This document shows positions 34,357 to 43,149 of a DNA stretch of 64,000 nucleotides, in pieces. Numbering within the stretch: the first letter of the stretch is position 1; each line of letters starts with the position of its first letter. Source of the stretch: CADEEL01 sp050246475 (GTDB lineage Bacteria > Pseudomonadota > Alphaproteobacteria > Caulobacterales > Aquidulcibacteraceae); contig JBFWVZ010000002.1 of the NCBI GenBank assembly GCA_050246475.1, forward strand, positions 609,546 through 673,545, in the 5' to 3' direction. The position numbers were made by a program, and so were the translations under genes. The notes beneath the pieces are model-generated. The model saw only the letters and a list, made by a program, of their open reading frames with translations, did no database searches and was not told where the DNA came from.

Positions 34357-35289
34357 ATGGTTGAGTCCCTGGCCGCCGCTCCCGAAGCCCGCACGAGCGC
34401 GCACGCGCCGCACATCGTTGACGTGCTCATCGAGGAGCGCGCGCCGCGGCTTTCCAAGAGCGCGGCGTGGCCCGTGCTCCGGCCCCCGCTCTACGCCATT
34501 CTCAATTACCGCAAGGCTGTCGCCATGGCCGACGCCATCGCGCCGATGCCGGGGGGCCAGGCGCTCGATCACGTGAGCGATATTCTGAAGCTGCAAGTGC
34601 AGGCGCAGGGCCTCACGCGTGTGCCGCGCGGCGGATCGTTCATCCTGCTCGCCAACCATCCGACCGGCATCACAGACGGCGTCGCGGTCTATGACGCCAT
34701 CCGCCCGCTTCGCGAAGACGTGATGTTTTACGCCAATTCCGACGCGCATCGCGTGTGTCCGCGCTTCGAGGACGTGCTCATCCCGGTCGAATGGGTGCTG
34801 GCCAAGCGCACGCGCGAACGCACGCGCGTCACGCTCAAAATGACGGGCGAAGCCATCGCGCAAGGCCGCCCCATCGTCGTCTTTCCCGCGGGCCGCTTGG
34901 CGCGCGTCAGGCCCGACGGCCAGCTCACGGATCCCGAATGGATGGCGAGCGCGGTCTCCATCGCGCGCAAATACGATCTGCCCATCATCCCCTGTCACGT
35001 CGAAGGGCCGTGGGCGTTCTGGTTCCACACCTTCGACCGCGTCTCGAAGGAATTGCGCGACATGACGCTCTTCCACGAGCTCTTGAACAAACAGGGCCGC
35101 ACCTATCGGCTCACCTTCGGCCAGCCCATCGCGCCCGATGCGCTCGACGGCGAAGCCAACGCCGTCACGCGCAGGATCAAGCGCTATGTCGAGCGCGAGC
35201 TGGGCGCCGATCCGGACGCGCCGTTCGATCCCGCCGGGCCCGAATGCGATTGGCGCGACGCGCCGACGCAAGGCTTCGTGCAGGGCTAA
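34357..35289 (+). CDS. PlsC-domain glycerolipid acyltransferase
   Basis: A 310-residue lysophospholipid acyltransferase-like protein from ATG 34357. The catalytic block is FILLANHPTGITDG, with five rather than the usual four residues between His and Asp. It is followed by FPAGRLARVR (the glycerol-phosphate motif, usually FPEGTRS) and IIPCHVEGP. It probably transfers an acyl chain to a glycerolipid or similar acceptor at the membrane. The family variant, with ANHPTGxxDG, is seen in alphaproteobacteria; the precise substrate is unknown. A double-hairpin repeat follows its stop. Confidence 0.8.
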   Translation: MVESLAAAPEARTSAHAPHIVDVLIEERAPRLSKSAAWPVLRPPLYAILNYRKAVAMADAIAPMPGGQALDHVSDILKLQVQAQGLTRVPRGGSFILLANHPTGITDGVAVYDAIRPLREDVMFYANSDAHRVCPRFEDVLIPVEWVLAKRTRERTRVTLKMTGEAIAQGRPIVVFPAGRLARVRPDGQLTDPEWMASAVSIARKYDLPIIPCHVEGPWAFWFHTFDRVSKELRDMTLFHELLNKQGRTYRLTFGQPIAPDALDGEANAVTRRIKRYVERELGADPDAPFDPAGPECDWRDAPTQGFVQG

Positions 35290-35295
35290 GGGAGC

Positions 35296-35433
35296 TCACC
35301 CTCTCCCCTTGTGGGAGAGGGTGGCGCGAAGCGCCGGGTGAGGGGTGTCAGGGCCTCCTTCGCAATCGAAGCGCCGCCACCCCTCATCCGTCTTCGCTGC
35401 GCGAAGACACCTTCTCCCACAAGGGGAGAAGGA
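35296..35433. repeat. Palindromic repeat, CTCCC/GGGAG family, copy 1
   Basis: Several nested hairpins: CCCTCTCCC-cttgtg-GGGAGAGGG, a GGCGCGAAGCGCC stem, and GTCTTCGCtgcGCGAAGAC with CCTTCTCCC...GGGGAGAAGG. The start and end are inverted versions of each other. A related copy lies at 45836-45963 and a partial one at 41150-41225. It fills the gap between the convergent acyltransferase and GH1 genes. Confidence 0.85.
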
Positions 35434-35440
35434 AGATGGT

Positions 35441-36742
35441 TTAAGCCCGCTTCTCAAGCCCCACGGCGGCGCCGCTGCCCAGCACGCTCTCCGCTTCGCT
35501 CTCCCAATCGAGCGCGTTCGCGCGCGCGATCGCGCCAAGCATCGCCGCGGACGGCTTGATCGAACGCGCCTGCGTCGCGCGATCGACGCCGACCAAGCCG
35601 AATTGCGGGCGATAGCCCAAGAGCCATTCGAAATTGTCGAGGAGCGTCCAATAGACGTAACCGCGAATGTCCACGCCGTCGGCGATCGCCGCCTCAACAC
35701 TCTCCAAAGCGCTGCGGATGAACGCGCACCGCTTCCAGTCATCCGTCGCCGCGATCCCGCTTTCGGTGACGAGAATGGGTTTGCCGGTCTCGCGCCACGC
35801 ATCGCGGCACGCAAAGCCGAGCGCTTGGGGGCGATATTCGTAGCCCATCTGCGTTTTCTCGGCGCCCTTCGCACGGCCCGGGCGCCCGTCGCGGAAATGG
35901 ATCATCCGCGTGTAGGTCTGCACGCCGACGAAATCGTCTTGGCTCGTCGCGGCGTAGTAGGGCGCATAGACCACATCGCGGAACGCCTTGAGCGCCGCGC
36001 GCGCCGTGTCCGCGTCCTCCGCCTCATCCTCCTGGATCGAGATCGTCATTCCCACAGGCACATGCGGCGCCGCGGCCTTGATCGCGTCGCGCGCCGCTTC
36101 GTGGCAGGCGATGGCGCGCTTCGCGTAGCCGTCATTGCCAGCGAAGAGATAGAACGCCTCGACGGGTCCGCCGAGCGCTGCTTCGCCCGCGGCGCGCAAC
36201 GCCGAAGCTTCGGGCCCATCGAACGCGCGCATCCGCCCTTGCGCGCGCACAGCATCCGGGATGTTGATCTCGTTGATCGTGCACGCCCATGCGAGCTCGC
36301 CCGCCAGCGCATCCGCGACGCGCTCCGCGTAGCGCGCGAAGCGCGGCACGATGCGGTCATCCGCCCAGCCGCCCTCACGCGCGACCCAGCGGGGATTGGT
36401 GAAATGATGAAACGTGCCGATAGGCTGAACGCCCTTCTCCCAGCACGCCGCAATCACGCGCTTATAGTGATCGAGCGCGGCTTGCGAGAAATGCCCTTCC
36501 TCCGGCTCGACGCGCGCCCACTCGATCGAAAAACGATAGGCGCCCAACCCCAATCCGGCCAGGATCGCGATATCGTCCTTATACAGATGAAACTGATCGC
36601 ACGCGTCGGCGCTCGGCTCCGCGAAGAGCGAGGGCTTGGCGTGCTCCAGCGCCCAGCAATCGGAATTCCAATTGCCGCCTTCGACCTGATGCGCCGCGGT
36701 CGCGGCGCCCCAAAGAAACCCAGAAGGAAACGTCGCCGCCAT
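35441..36742 (-). CDS. Glycoside hydrolase family 1 protein (beta-glucosidase-like)
   Basis: A 433-residue (beta/alpha)8 retaining glycosidase. The N-terminus FPSGFLWGAATAAHQVEGG is the GH1 signature. The acid/base Glu is in CTINEINIP, where most members have TFNEP, and the nucleophile Glu is in LVTESGIA, usually TENG. Both carboxylates are kept, so activity is likely, but both flanking motifs deviate, which may shift specificity. No signal peptide; cytoplasmic. It is divergent from a membrane-protein gene. Confidence 0.88.
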   Translation of the reverse strand: MAATFPSGFLWGAATAAHQVEGGNWNSDCWALEHAKPSLFAEPSADACDQFHLYKDDIAILAGLGLGAYRFSIEWARVEPEEGHFSQAALDHYKRVIAACWEKGVQPIGTFHHFTNPRWVAREGGWADDRIVPRFARYAERVADALAGELAWACTINEINIPDAVRAQGRMRAFDGPEASALRAAGEAALGGPVEAFYLFAGNDGYAKRAIACHEAARDAIKAAAPHVPVGMTISIQEDEAEDADTARAALKAFRDVVYAPYYAATSQDDFVGVQTYTRMIHFRDGRPGRAKGAEKTQMGYEYRPQALGFACRDAWRETGKPILVTESGIAATDDWKRCAFIRSALESVEAAIADGVDIRGYVYWTLLDNFEWLLGYRPQFGLVGVDRATQARSIKPSAAMLGAIARANALDWESEAESVLGSGAAVGLEKRA

Positions 36743-36807
36743 TGAAGCTCTCCCGCGCGACGAATAGCCTAGGCGCGCTTTCCGCTTCTGGCCAGGATCG
36801 CGCTCCC

Positions 36808-37371
36808 ATGATCGGCTTCATCATCCGGCAAATCCGAGGCCCGCTCGTCCTCATTCTGGCGGCCGCCTCGATTCTCTACGGATTTTTCCTGCTCCAGCTG
36901 CTGCCGTTCTGGAGCGCGATGGCGGAAGCGCAAAGCGGGCGCGAATTGCAGGCGACGCCTTTCTTCAGCGCCGAGCGCCTGAACGCGGCCTTCGCCGCGT
37001 TCGACGCCGCCACGCGGCAAGATGCGCTCTCCTTCTACGCGCTCGACGTGCTGAACGCGCTCCTCTTCGCGCTCTCCATCGCCGCGCTCATGGGCTATGC
37101 GCTCAGGCGCCTCAACATCGAAGCGAGCCCCTGGCGCTGGCTGCTCGTCTTGCCGCTGGCGTCCGGCGCGTTCGATCTCATCGAAAACGGCCTGCTCACC
37201 GGCCTCTTGCTCACCCATCCCGGCGCGCCCGCCTGGATCGCGACGCTTGCGGGCATTTGCACGGGCCTCAAGGCGATCGCCGGGATGGCGGCCATCGCGA
37301 TCATGCTCATCCTGATGATCATCGCTGGCGCCCGGCACGCCTGGCGCCAGCTCAATCCGGCTGGGGATTAG
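36808..37371 (+). CDS. Four-helix membrane protein, function unknown
   Basis: A 187-residue protein from ATG 36808. Hydrophobic segments are near residues 10-33, 77-96, 107-126 and 140-172. The loop between the first two (residues 35-75) is probably periplasmic and rich in Ala, Phe and Asp. GAFDLIENGLLTGLLL is a distinctive motif within the third helix region, but I do not recognise a named family. It converges on sdhB across a double-hairpin repeat. Confidence 0.65.
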   Translation: MIGFIIRQIRGPLVLILAAASILYGFFLLQLLPFWSAMAEAQSGRELQATPFFSAERLNAAFAAFDAATRQDALSFYALDVLNALLFALSIAALMGYALRRLNIEASPWRWLLVLPLASGAFDLIENGLLTGLLLTHPGAPAWIATLAGICTGLKAIAGMAAIAIMLILMIIAGARHAWRQLNPAGD

Positions 37372-37385
37372 GGATTGCCCTCTCA

Positions 37386-37453
37386 GCTCGACCCTCGCGA
37401 AAGCGAGGGTCCAGGAGATGTTTCTGGGCTCTCGCTTTCGCGAGAGCCGAGCG
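37386..37453. repeat. Double-hairpin repeat, ACCCTCGC family, copy 1
   Basis: Two hairpins joined by a short spacer: ACCCTCGC-gaaa-GCGAGGGT at 37391-37410 and GGCTCTCGC-ttt-CGCGAGAGCC at about 37428-37448, flanked by GCTCG and GAGCG. It ends 24 bases beyond the sdhB stop. A second copy in the same orientation lies at 41266-41335, at the same distance from the sdhA stop. A role as a two-way terminator is inferred. Confidence 0.88.
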
Positions 37454-37476
37454 GAAGCTTTCTCCCTAATCCCGAA

Positions 37477-38259
37477 CTAGACCTTCCGCTCCACCATGTC
37501 CGTCTTGATCTCCGCGATCGCCTTCGCGGGATTGAGGCCCTTGGGGCAGACCTGCGCGCAATTCATGATCGTGTGACAGCGATAGAGCCGGAACGGATCC
37601 TCCAATTCGTCGAGCCGCTCGCCCATGGCTTCATCGCGGCTGTCGGAGAGCCAGCGCCGCGCCTGCAGAAGCGCCGCGGGGCCAAGGAAGCGATCCCCGT
37701 TCCACCAATAAGACGGGCAGCTCGTCGAGCAGCAGGCGCAGAGAATGCACTCATAGAGCCCATCGAGCTTCTTGCGCTCTTCCTCGCTCTGCTTCCATTC
37801 GCTCGCGGGCTCGGGCGTCTTGGTGTGCAGCCACGGCTCGATGAGCGCGTATTGCGCGTAGAAATTGGTGAGATCCGGCACGAGATCCTTGAGCACCGGC
37901 TGCGACGGCAGCGGCGCGACGGTGATCTCGCCCGCCGGCAATTCATCCATCCCCTTGGTGCATGCGAGCGTGTTGCGCCCGGAAATGTTCATCGCGCACG
38001 AGCCGCACACGCCCTCGCGGCAGGAGCGGCGAAACGCCAAGGTCGGATCGATCGTGTTCTTGATGGCGATGATGGCGTCGAGCACCATCGGCCCGCAGGT
38101 CGAGAGATCGAGATCGTAAGTGTCCCAGCGCGGATTGTCGCCGCTTTCGGGATCGTAGCGATAGACTTTGAACCGCCGCACGCGCTTGGCGCCCGCTTTC
38201 GCCGGCCACTTCTTGCCCTGCTTCACTTGCGAATTGCGCGGCAGAGTCAGCTGAACCAT
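37477..38259 (-). CDS. sdhB: Succinate dehydrogenase iron-sulfur subunit
   Basis: A 260-residue subunit carrying electrons from the flavoprotein to quinone. The [2Fe-2S] ligands are in SCREGVCGSCAMNI. The [4Fe-4S] and [3Fe-4S] ligands are in CILCACCSTSCP and CHTIMNCAQVCPKGLNP. ATG 38259 follows GGAGG. It is the only sdh gene here not joined to the others: about 3.1 kb separates it from sdhA, whereas sdhCDAB is normally contiguous. creD lies directly upstream on the same strand. Confidence 0.97.
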   Translation of the reverse strand: MVQLTLPRNSQVKQGKKWPAKAGAKRVRRFKVYRYDPESGDNPRWDTYDLDLSTCGPMVLDAIIAIKNTIDPTLAFRRSCREGVCGSCAMNISGRNTLACTKGMDELPAGEITVAPLPSQPVLKDLVPDLTNFYAQYALIEPWLHTKTPEPASEWKQSEEERKKLDGLYECILCACCSTSCPSYWWNGDRFLGPAALLQARRWLSDSRDEAMGERLDELEDPFRLYRCHTIMNCAQVCPKGLNPAKAIAEIKTDMVERKV

Positions 38260-38300
38260 CGGGGCCTCCGCTCTCTACCTGCGGGCGCCCGGCTCTGAGG

Positions 38301-39731
38301 TCAAGGCTGAGGCGGCGTCTGCGGCTCCTTGGCGCGCTCGGCGAACTCGTACCAATCGAGATTGCGCGTGAACCACATGACCGCCGCGATGGTGAGGAAG
38401 GCCGCCACCGCGCCGACCAGCAGCGCGTAGTCCTCGATCCGCATCAAGAGATAGATGAGCGCGTAGAGCACGGAGAAGCCCCCAAGCGCGATGAGCCCGC
38501 GCGTGCGGCTTTTGAAGATCGCGCCGAGATAGGCCGAGATGAGCATGACCGTCGCGCCCGCCGCGATCAGGAACGCCCAATCGAAGCCGATCCGCTCCGC
38601 GATCGCCAAGAGCAGCAGATAGAAGATGATCTGCGCCAGCCCCACCATCACATATTGCGCCGGATGCACGCGCCGCTCGCTCGTCGCCTCGAACATGAAG
38701 TAGGCGAGGAAGACGACGCCGATGAACAAGAGCGCGTACTTCAACGCGCGCGTCACGGATTGATAAGGGTTGGCCGGATCGATGAAGCGCACGCGCGCAT
38801 CGGCGTTCGCAAGCATGCCGAGCGTATCGGCCGCGCCCGAGGCCGCGACGCCGCGCGCGACATAGGGAACGCTCCAACGCGCATCGAAGGCGTTGCGCTC
38901 GGCTGCGCCCTCCTCGTCTTCCTCGCTGTCGGCGCGCGGGAAGGCGCCGGCGTAGCCGACGCTGCCCCAATCGCCGCGCAGGCGGATGTCGGTGTTGCGC
39001 GCAAAGGCCGCCACGCCCATCGATTCAACGCCGGTGAAGCGCAGCGCGGTCGAAGCGTCGAATTCCGCGCCAGGGCGCGCGATGCCGCTCGCATCGGCCG
39101 CCAGCCATTGCATCTGGCCGATCGGGCGGCCTTGCGGCGTGACGACGGGCGCGGTGGGCGAGCCAGCGAACCCGCTGAACACCGTGCCAGGCTCGAACGG
39201 AATGGGATCGCGCCCTTCGATCGTCAGCTCCGCGCGCCCCTGCGTGCCGCGCGGATCGGCGACGCCGACGAGGATGAGCGCGCGCTCCCAATTGATGATT
39301 GCGCCTTCGGGCGCTGCGGACGGCTCGCCCGTCAGATCGAAATGCGCGCGGAAGCGCACGTCGGCCGTATAGGTGCGCACCTTGAAGAGATCGCCGCGCG
39401 AGCGGATGTCGGTGTCGGCGTTGGCGTCGGCTTCGCCGGTTTCGGGGAAGACGACATACCAGCCGTCCTCCACGCTCTGCACCGCGGCGCCGCCCGCGGG
39501 ATTGGGCGCCGTGCGCGTCACGCGATAGGGCGCGACAACGATCGGGCCGATGAAGCTCTGCTCGCCGCCATAGCGCTCGCCCACTTCGGCGATCACCTGC
39601 TGGGCGCGGCTGGTGCGGTCGTAGATGAGGCCGAAGATGGCGAAGGCCGGCAGGCTCATCGTCAGCGCCAGCGCGCACACGATGAGCAATTTGAGCCCAA
39701 GCGAGCGGTTGACCGGGCGCGGCGCTGTCAT
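38301..39731 (-). CDS. creD: Inner-membrane protein CreD
   Basis: A 476-residue protein with one N-terminal membrane helix, a periplasmic domain of about 300 residues, and five C-terminal helices starting near ALKYALLFIGVVFLAYFMFE. Family motifs RRVHPAQYVMVGLAQIIFYLLLL (described in part) and SAYLGAIFKSR fit CreD/inner-membrane CreD family. In Escherichia coli CreD is induced by CreBC and affects envelope integrity and colicin/beta-lactam tolerance. No creBC genes are seen nearby. It lies between sdhB and a small membrane-protein gene. Confidence 0.9.
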   Translation of the reverse strand: MTAPRPVNRSLGLKLLIVCALALTMSLPAFAIFGLIYDRTSRAQQVIAEVGERYGGEQSFIGPIVVAPYRVTRTAPNPAGGAAVQSVEDGWYVVFPETGEADANADTDIRSRGDLFKVRTYTADVRFRAHFDLTGEPSAAPEGAIINWERALILVGVADPRGTQGRAELTIEGRDPIPFEPGTVFSGFAGSPTAPVVTPQGRPIGQMQWLAADASGIARPGAEFDASTALRFTGVESMGVAAFARNTDIRLRGDWGSVGYAGAFPRADSEEDEEGAAERNAFDARWSVPYVARGVAASGAADTLGMLANADARVRFIDPANPYQSVTRALKYALLFIGVVFLAYFMFEATSERRVHPAQYVMVGLAQIIFYLLLLAIAERIGFDWAFLIAAGATVMLISAYLGAIFKSRTRGLIALGGFSVLYALIYLLMRIEDYALLVGAVAAFLTIAAVMWFTRNLDWYEFAERAKEPQTPPQP

Positions 39732-39790
39732 GCGGGCGCGACCTTAGGGCGAACTGAAACACGCGTCCACGGCGCGCGTCAGCGGAAGCG

Positions 39791-40273
39791 CTATTGCACC
39801 GGCGCCATATCGATCTCGAGCGCGGTTTCCGGGGGCTGCCAATCCTCCTCCACCTGCGCGGGATCGGCGGGGGCGGCGTTGTACGCGACGTAGAAGGCGA
39901 ACGCGCCGAGCGCGGCGCAGAGGAGCGCGAGCGCCGCCGCCAACAAATCGTGCGTGCGCGTGATGCGCTTGGCCCGCGGCGCGTGCGGAAGCCCCTCCTC
40001 GTCCGGGATTTCTTGTTCGCCCGCGACCGCGGCGAGCGCGGCCTGCCTTCGCGCATCGATGAGCGCGTAGCCGCCCGCGAACACGAACGGGATCGCGAAC
40101 CCCCACGGCGCCGCGCCCGGCATGTAAGGCGCAAGGAAGAGCCCAAGCGAGCCCGCCCCCAGGCACCCGATCACCACCATCTCGAAAATGCCATGCACCC
40201 GCTCGCCAAGCGCGCGGCGCATGCGCCGGCGCCGCGCGGTGAATTCAGCGAAGAGGGAGTCGAAGAAGGTCAC
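39791..40273 (-). CDS. Three-helix membrane protein, function unknown
   Basis: A 160-residue protein. A basic N-terminal stretch (FTARRRRMRRALGERVH) precedes two hydrophobic segments near residues 31-51 and 56-73. A third, near 108-130, follows a charged loop. The C-terminal tail is acidic and Pro-rich. It lies 59 bases upstream of creD on the same strand and may be co-transcribed with it. No family was recognised. Confidence 0.6.
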   Translation of the reverse strand: MTFFDSLFAEFTARRRRMRRALGERVHGIFEMVVIGCLGAGSLGLFLAPYMPGAAPWGFAIPFVFAGGYALIDARRQAALAAVAGEQEIPDEEGLPHAPRAKRITRTHDLLAAALALLCAALGAFAFYVAYNAAPADPAQVEEDWQPPETALEIDMAPVQ

Positions 40274-40461
40274 GCTTGGCAGTTAGCGCGCGGAATGCGG
40301 ATGCGGAATAGCGAAGTCACCCTTCTCAGGATGGGGAGTTCGGAGCGGAGTCGGAGCGGGCCTGGGAGTTCTAGGCACCGCACAATTCAATTCTACTCAA
40401 TTCTACGCGTCAACTGCCTGGTACGGCTAGTCGGCCGCTCGCGTGTCGCTAACTTACGAGT

Positions 40462-40965
40462 ATGTCTGGCGATTTCACTGTCCTCTTCGATGTCTCAAGA
40501 GAGCCGCTCCCAGGTTGGGGGGTCGGATTGTTTGGCGCGGCAATGGTGGCTGTGGGATTGTCGCTTGTGTTCTTGGCTGAGCATTGGGGCACTCGACTGT
40601 TGGGAGCGATTTTCGCTGTGTCAGCTGTCATCGTTTGTACGACAATTGTCGTATCTCTTTGGAATGAGTACGGACGGCTGCGCGCGCAGCTCGAAAATGG
40701 GGAAGTTCGTTTCTTGGTGGGCGTGGCAGAAGATTTCAGGCGTCCGCCGGTTGGCCAACACGGTCCTCAGACGTTCAGTGTATCGGGGCATAGATTCGAG
40801 GTGTGGCAAGCTGAACATACTGCCGCGTTTCATCATACGGTGACCGCCGGCGGCCCGAACCTGTCGGGTAGATGTATTCGAGTGGGCTTTACATCACGAA
40901 ATGAGATCGTTTGGCTGGGACTTCGCGCGTCCCAACCGGCTCCCGACAACGAGTCGTGCGGTTAG
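40462..40965 (+). CDS. Orphan two-helix membrane protein in lower-GC DNA
   Basis: A 167-residue frame from ATG 40462. Two adjacent hydrophobic segments lie near residues 18-38 and 45-67, followed by a soluble domain of about 90 residues containing FSVSGHRFEVWQ and CIRVGFTSRNEIVWLGL. Codon use and base composition are clearly less GC-biased than in surrounding genes, and the gene is on the opposite strand to all sdh and creD genes. This points to recent acquisition. A perfect tandem 10-base duplication (TCAATTCTAC twice, 40387-40406) lies upstream. No family was recognised. Confidence 0.6.
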   Translation: MSGDFTVLFDVSREPLPGWGVGLFGAAMVAVGLSLVFLAEHWGTRLLGAIFAVSAVIVCTTIVVSLWNEYGRLRAQLENGEVRFLVGVAEDFRRPPVGQHGPQTFSVSGHRFEVWQAEHTAAFHHTVTAGGPNLSGRCIRVGFTSRNEIVWLGLRASQPAPDNESCG

Positions 40966-41358
40966 TTACTGTATCTTCGCAATCCTGAGCGGCTGTCCCC
41001 TTATGCAGTGGCTCTTGTTCCTTTGAAGCCACGAGCGCCTTGTGCCACGTACTACTGATCAGTGGATGAGTCAGCTGCGTCTTGCTGGGTCGAAACCCGC
41101 ATGTGGTCGAGCTGTCTCTGCGAAGCGGACTGAGGGGGGACCATGCGCCCCAATCGCTGCGCGATCACCTCCCCCGCACGCGGGGGAGGAAAACAGCCAA
41201 GCCGGTGAAGTTGGGGAGGGGTGAGATCGTCGAGCACTATGGCATCCGGCTTCAAACGCCTCACTGCTCGACCCTCGCGGAAGCGAGGGTCCAGTCTCAG
41301 GCACACTGGGCTCTCGCTTGCGCGAGAGCCGAGCGATTCAAGCGAAACGCAAGCGCGC
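40966..41358. other. Intergenic region holding two repeat elements
   Basis: A 393-base gap between the orphan gene and sdhA. The left part (to about 41150) is unremarkable and less GC-rich. The middle holds a perfect hairpin CCTCCCCCGC-AC-GCGGGGGAGG (41168-41189) belonging to a CTCCC-type element. The right part holds the second ACCCTCGC-family repeat. I see no gene in it. Confidence 0.6.
41266..41335. repeat. Double-hairpin repeat, ACCCTCGC family, copy 2
   Basis: Same architecture and orientation as the copy at 37386: ACCCTCGC-ggaa-GCGAGGGTCCAG, a spacer of similar length but different sequence, then TGGGCTCTCGC-ttg-CGCGAGAGCC. It ends 24 bases beyond the sdhA stop. The stems are conserved while loops and spacer vary, as expected of a mobile or structurally selected palindrome. 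Confidence 0.88.
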
Positions 41359-43149
41359 TCAATAAACCCGCTTCTTCGGCGGGATGCTCTCAACTTCGTT
41401 GGTCAGCGTGTTCGCATGCACGGGCCGGAAATCGATGCGCACCTCGCCCGCTTCGTTAAGCCACGTCAGCGTGTGCTTCATCCAATTCTGATCGTCCCGG
41501 TCCGGATAATCTTCGCGGGCGTGCGCGCCGCGGCTCTCGGTGCGGTTGGCGCCCGCCGTCACGGTGACGAGCGCCTGCGCGATGAGGTTCTCGAACTCCA
41601 GCGTCTCCGCTAGATCGCTGTTCCAGATGAGCGAACGGTCCGTCACGGAGACATCGCCTTTCGCCTTCCACACATCGGCGACGCGCCTGACGCCCTCATC
41701 GAGCGTCTCGCCCGTGCGATAGACCGCGCATGTCTCCTGCATCGCGAGCTGCATGGTGTGGCGAAGCTCCGCCGTCGGCGTCTTTCCGGTCGCGTTGCGG
41801 ATGCGGTCGAAGCGCGCGAGGTGCGCTTCGCCCGCATTCTTCGGCAAATCGCGCTGCGCGGAATTTTTCGCGAGCGTCTCGCCGCAGCGAAGGCCCACAG
41901 CCCGCCCAAACACCACGAGATCGATCAGCGAGTTGGAGCCCAAGCGGTTCGCGCCATGAACGGAGACGCACGCCGCTTCCCCGACAGCGAAGAGCCCCGG
42001 CACGATCTTATCGGGATCGCCGTTCGCCTTCGTCAGCACTTCGCCGTGATGGTTCGTCGGGATGCCGCCCATATTGTAGTGCACCGTCGGCAACACCGGG
42101 ATCGGCTCCTTGGTGACATCCACGTCCGCGAAGATGCGCGCGCTTTCCGAAATTCCGGGCAAACGCTCATGCACGATCGCGGGATCGAGGTGATCGAGAT
42201 GAAGGAAGATGTGATCCTTCTTCTCCCCGACGCCGCGCCCTTCGCGGATTTCGATCGTCATCGCGCGCGAGACCATGTCCCGCGGCGCCAGATCCTTCAC
42301 GGTTGGCGCATAGCGCTCCATGAAGCGCTCGCCCTCTGAATTGGTGAGGAAGCCGCCTTCGCCGCGCACGCCTTCCGTGATGAGGCACCCCGCGCCGTAA
42401 ATCCCCGTCGGGTGGAATTGTACGAATTCCATATCCTGCAGCGGCACGCCGGCGCGAAGCGCCATGCCGTTGCCGTCGCCCGTTTGCGTGTGCGCGCCCG
42501 TGCACGTTGCGTAGATGCGCCCATAGCCGCCCGTCGCCAGCACGACCGCTTGCGCGCGAAAGCGATGCAGCGTGCCGTCCTCCAGCGCCCACGAGGTCAC
42601 GCCCCGGCACGATCCATCTTCATCCATGATGAGATCGAGCGCGAAGTGCTCGATGAAGAACTCAACATCGTACCGCAGCGATTGCCCATAGAGCGTATGC
42701 AGCATCGCGTGGCCGGTGCGGTCCGCCGCCGCGCAGGTGCGCTGGATCGGCGCCTCGCCGTAATTCTTCGTCATGCCCCCGAACGCGCGCTGATAAATCT
42801 TGCCTTCTTCCGTGCGCGAAAACGGCAAGCCCCAATGCTCAAGCTCGTAAACCGCCTTGGGCGCGTTCTTGCAGAGATATTCGATCGCGTCTTGGTCGCC
42901 GAGCCAGTCCGATCCCTTGACGGTGTCGTACATGTGCCAGCGCCAATCGTCCTCGCCCATATTGCCGAGCGAAGCGCTCATGCCGCCTTGCGCCGCCACG
43001 GTGTGCGAGCGCGTCGGGAACACCTTCGTCACGCACGCCGTGCGCAGACCCGCCTGCGCGCACCCGAGCGCGGCGCGCAGCCCCGCCCCGCCCGCGCCGA
43101 CGACGACGACATCGAACGTGTGATCGATCCATTTATACGTCGTGGACAT
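41359..43149 (-). CDS. sdhA: Succinate dehydrogenase flavoprotein subunit
   Basis: A 596-residue catalytic subunit oxidising succinate to fumarate. The FAD-binding VVVGAGGAGLRAALG lies at the N-terminus. The flavinylated His is in RSHTVAAQGGM, and substrate-binding segments GYGRIYATCTGAH, VQFHPTGIYGAG and GANRLGSNSLIDL follow. The C-terminus ends in PPKKRVY, as in alphaproteobacterial orthologues. ATG 43149 directly follows the sdhD stop. Membrane partners are encoded immediately upstream; sdhB is elsewhere. Confidence 0.98.
   Translation of the reverse strand: MSTTYKWIDHTFDVVVVGAGGAGLRAALGCAQAGLRTACVTKVFPTRSHTVAAQGGMSASLGNMGEDDWRWHMYDTVKGSDWLGDQDAIEYLCKNAPKAVYELEHWGLPFSRTEEGKIYQRAFGGMTKNYGEAPIQRTCAAADRTGHAMLHTLYGQSLRYDVEFFIEHFALDLIMDEDGSCRGVTSWALEDGTLHRFRAQAVVLATGGYGRIYATCTGAHTQTGDGNGMALRAGVPLQDMEFVQFHPTGIYGAGCLITEGVRGEGGFLTNSEGERFMERYAPTVKDLAPRDMVSRAMTIEIREGRGVGEKKDHIFLHLDHLDPAIVHERLPGISESARIFADVDVTKEPIPVLPTVHYNMGGIPTNHHGEVLTKANGDPDKIVPGLFAVGEAACVSVHGANRLGSNSLIDLVVFGRAVGLRCGETLAKNSAQRDLPKNAGEAHLARFDRIRNATGKTPTAELRHTMQLAMQETCAVYRTGETLDEGVRRVADVWKAKGDVSVTDRSLIWNSDLAETLEFENLIAQALVTVTAGANRTESRGAHAREDYPDRDDQNWMKHTLTWLNEAGEVRIDFRPVHANTLTNEVESIPPKKRVY

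Noticed and set aside
37386..41335. Composite transposon bounded by the two direct repeats
   Set aside because: There is no transposase between them, no target-site duplication that I can see, and the repeats are short palindromes. Repeat-mediated rearrangement remains possible and is reported as such.
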